This document shows, one piece after another, positions 62,287 to 64,000 of a stretch of DNA of 64,000 nt. Origin of the DNA: CBDFKS01 sp965248905 (lineage in GTDB: Bacteria; Chloroflexota; Dehalococcoidia; Lucifugimonadales; JAGWBF01). The notes beneath the pieces are model-generated. The model was not told the DNA's origin. It did not search any database and saw only the letters and a program-made list of their open reading frames with translations. Position 1 is the first letter of the stretch. Every line of letters begins with the position of its first letter. Made by a program: the position numbers and the translations under genes. The stretch lies in contig CBDFKS010000007.1 of the NCBI GenBank assembly GCA_965248905.1, positions 1,550,001 to 1,614,000 on the forward strand. The letters run 5' to 3'.

Positions 62287-62913
62287 TCAGTCTTGTTGAA
62301 GGTCTTCATCATCTACCAGATGGCATTTGTCGTTAATACTAAGCACCTGGCGATAACTTCCATTCCCCTGCAAAACGTTGATGGATGCTAAATCCACCCG
62401 AAGCCTATGAAACCGTGAGAATGGAAGCCCCAAAAAGCGGCAGAGGATTGATCGAATAGCAAAGTTGTGGGAAACCACTACGACAAGATCCTTGGGATGG
62501 GCTTTCTGTATCTCCGAGATGGCATTCCAGGCCCTCTTTTGAAGGCAGCGCATCGACTCTCCACCTGGGAAAGCCACTTCCGATGGATCGGTACGCCAGG
62601 CTGAATAGATATGACTGTACTCCTGACGCATTCTCTGTCCCGTTATACCCTCCAGCTCTCCTAGATTGATCTCCTTTATGCCTTCCACGGGCACTACTGG
62701 GATGGATATTAATTTAGATATCTCCTCGGCAGTCATGAGCGTCCTTGTCAGAGGGCTGGCATAGAGAGCTGCCGGTTTCATAGGCACGATGGCTTTAGCT
62801 ATCTGCCTCGCTTGTATTACGCCTTTCGAGTTAAGACCCACGAGGCTCTGGCCCTGGAACCTGCCTTCCTTGTTCCAGGCGGTCTCCCCGTGCCTTACCA
62901 ATACTAGTCGCAT
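62287..62913 (-). CDS. Histidine phosphatase (phosphoglycerate mutase-like)
   Basis: A 208-residue histidine-phosphatase-fold enzyme. The catalytic RHGET is at residues 7-11, with GRFQGQ next. The second His motif VVSHNFAIRSIL lies near 148-159, and EINLGELEG follows the expected order. These cofactor-independent-length proteins are usually phosphatases (CobC/GpmB-like) rather than glycolytic mutases. CobC is possible given the B12-dependent-looking protein at 18371, but no cob genes are adjacent. An AAGAGGAA-like site precedes the ATG. Confidence 0.87.
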   Translation of the reverse strand: MRLVLVRHGETAWNKEGRFQGQSLVGLNSKGVIQARQIAKAIVPMKPAALYASPLTRTLMTAEEISKLISIPVVPVEGIKEINLGELEGITGQRMRQEYSHIYSAWRTDPSEVAFPGGESMRCLQKRAWNAISEIQKAHPKDLVVVVSHNFAIRSILCRFLGLPFSRFHRLRVDLASINVLQGNGSYRQVLSINDKCHLVDDEDLQQD

Positions 62914-63127
62914 ATGAAACCAATTCCTCTTCTACAGCCGATGTGCCCCTAACGAGGAAGCAAATCGATTCCTCACATCTTAGCAGGCAGGTCTATCGGC
63001 GTCAAAATTATTATACCTTCGCCAATTCTTTCGGTGGACAAAGTCTACACTCGGCTATAAACTTTGTGGAGTAGTTTTCAGTAGTAGCTAATGATCATCC
63101 CTTTAGTTTGTTATGGAGGTAACCGCG

Positions 63128-64000
63128 ATGCCCACGTTTACTCACGACTATCTACATAAAGTGGCTTTCCATATCTACAGGGCGGAAGGAGTTCCTGAGG
63201 ATGAGGCCACCATCGTCGCCACACACCAGGTCAAGGCCAACCTCGTTGGACACGACTCCCATGGAATGATACATATCCCCGAGTACGTTGGCCGTATTCA
63301 CAGAGGCCACATCGTTCCCGGGGCGCCTTTCGAGGTGGAGGCCGAGTCTCCCACAACTGCCCGCATCAACGGCCACTGGGGGTTCGGCTTCGTTGTAACT
63401 GAAAGGGCGATGCGCATGGCCATTGAGAAAGCCAAGACCCACAACGTGGGCGCAATCACCGTCCATTACCAAAGTCACATAGGCCGCCTGGGAGACTATC
63501 CAGCCATGGCAGTGGACGAGGGAATGATAGCGCTTATTACCGCTGACTCGGGCGCCGGACCCAAAGCAGTAGCGCCCTTTGGTGGTAGAGAACGTCGCCT
63601 GGGAACCAATCCGATCTGCATCGGCGTACCCAGCAATCTCGAGGGAAAAGTGATTCTGGACATGGCCACCAGCGCCGTGGCGGCGGGTAAGGTCAGCCTG
63701 GCGAGAAATCGCGGCGATCAAATACCCAACAGCTGGGTCATCGACAAGGATGGTAACCCCACCACTGATCCCAACGACTACTTTAACGGGGGCGCCATAC
63801 TTCCCTTAGGGGCTGATCAAGGGCACAAAGGATTCGGGCTCTCCTTCATTGTGGAGATGTTCTCCGGCATCCTCACAGGTCTGGGCTTCGGCATAGACCC
63901 CCAGGCCCGCCACAACGACGGCTGCTTTATCTCAGTGTTCAAAGTGGACGCCTTCAGGCCGCTGGCGGAATTCAAGAAAGAGATGACAGAGTTCGCCAAG
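63128..64000 (+). CDS. Ldh2-family malate/L-lactate-type dehydrogenase (5' part, runs off window)
   Basis: ATG 63128 follows GGAGGT at 7 bases. The frame is open for 291 codons to the window end. It begins MPTFTHDYLHKVAFHIYRAE. The catalytic His lies in GHDSHGM at about 41-47. QSHIGRLGDYPAMAVDEGMI, PFGGRERRLGTNPICIGVP and LDMATSAVAAGK are Ldh2-family signatures. The enzyme oxidises a 2-hydroxy acid or ureidoglycolate with NAD(P)+. The exact substrate cannot be set from this sequence. About 50 to 60 residues are missing at the 3' side. Confidence 0.9.
   Translation, partial: MPTFTHDYLHKVAFHIYRAEGVPEDEATIVATHQVKANLVGHDSHGMIHIPEYVGRIHRGHIVPGAPFEVEAESPTTARINGHWGFGFVVTERAMRMAIEKAKTHNVGAITVHYQSHIGRLGDYPAMAVDEGMIALITADSGAGPKAVAPFGGRERRLGTNPICIGVPSNLEGKVILDMATSAVAAGKVSLARNRGDQIPNSWVIDKDGNPTTDPNDYFNGGAILPLGADQGHKGFGLSFIVEMFSGILTGLGFGIDPQARHNDGCFISVFKVDAFRPLAEFKKEMTEFAK

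Noticed and set aside
63152..63721. 189-codon minus-strand frame opposite the Ldh2-family gene
   Set aside because: It is antisense to a gene with clear signatures and a strong ribosome site.

Overview
The window looks like a chromosomal segment of a free-living bacterium from the Chloroflexota, most likely the Dehalococcoidia/SAR202 side of the phylum. This is inferred from gene content and style, not from a marker-gene tree. Supporting signs are secreted proteins with long Pro/Thr linkers (TPTPTP), a solute-binding lipoprotein with a KEV-rich charged repeat, LLM-type flavin oxidoreductases, CaiB/BaiF CoA-transferase, ACMSD-like amidohydrolases, a reductive-dehalogenase-like Fe-S protein, and an inositol-lipid gene set. 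Base composition is moderate to slightly GC-rich by eye. There are no rRNA or tRNA genes, no CRISPR arrays, no transposases and no phage genes. Several short dispersed palindromic repeats are present.

Region 1 (1-18300) is mostly housekeeping. It holds the 3' end of a transaldolase-like gene, then rho. Next comes a very large secreted or S-layer-like protein with its own promoters, structured leader and possible leader peptide, followed by a membrane-anchored companion. After these are a biotin transporter (bioY) with an MBL hydrolase, and a stress/translation block: CIRCE-hrcA-dnaJ-prmA-rsmE. The opposite strand carries der-plsY-gpsA and an ornithine carbamoyltransferase with an altered active-site motif. 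A FlK-like thioesterase and a small dockerin protein close the region.

Region 2 (18300-41000) is an accessory catabolic region. It contains a reductive-dehalogenase-like protein, a ThDP enzyme and two ketopantoate-reductase-like paralogues flanking a SRPBCC protein. A DUF1326-DUF2182 pair follows, in which the second gene is split by an in-frame TAG. Two LLM oxidoreductases bracket an operon of NTF2-like, acetamidase/formamidase and modABC (molybdate uptake) genes and a CoA-transferase. Two PEP mutase/isocitrate lyase family enzymes, two large secreted proteins (one with a type 1 copper domain), a 58-residue HicB-like protein and thioredoxin reductase complete it.

Region 3 (41000-53500) begins with two lipoproteins. 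A long minus-strand zinc locus then reads zur, znuA, znuC, znuB, a His-rich membrane protein, a YtkA/FixH-like membrane protein and a 38-residue membrane peptide. It is followed by an orphan family 5 solute-binding lipoprotein and three tandem paralogous amidohydrolases.

Region 4 (53500-64000) contains a fatty acid desaturase and signal peptidase I. A three-gene block encodes inositol-1-phosphate synthase, a PimA-like glycosyltransferase and a CDP-alcohol phosphatidyltransferase, which together suggest phosphatidylinositol-type lipids and their glycosylation. A PDO-type double-thioredoxin protein, lumazine synthase, tilS, a histidine phosphatase and a truncated Ldh2-family dehydrogenase running off the end follow.

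The strongest leads for something unusual are the amber codon at the conserved GCCW position of the DUF2182 protein, the seven-gene zinc locus with unrecognised membrane partners, the inositol-lipid cluster, the regulated 1457-residue surface protein, and the ornithine carbamoyltransferase lacking the usual HCLP cysteine.
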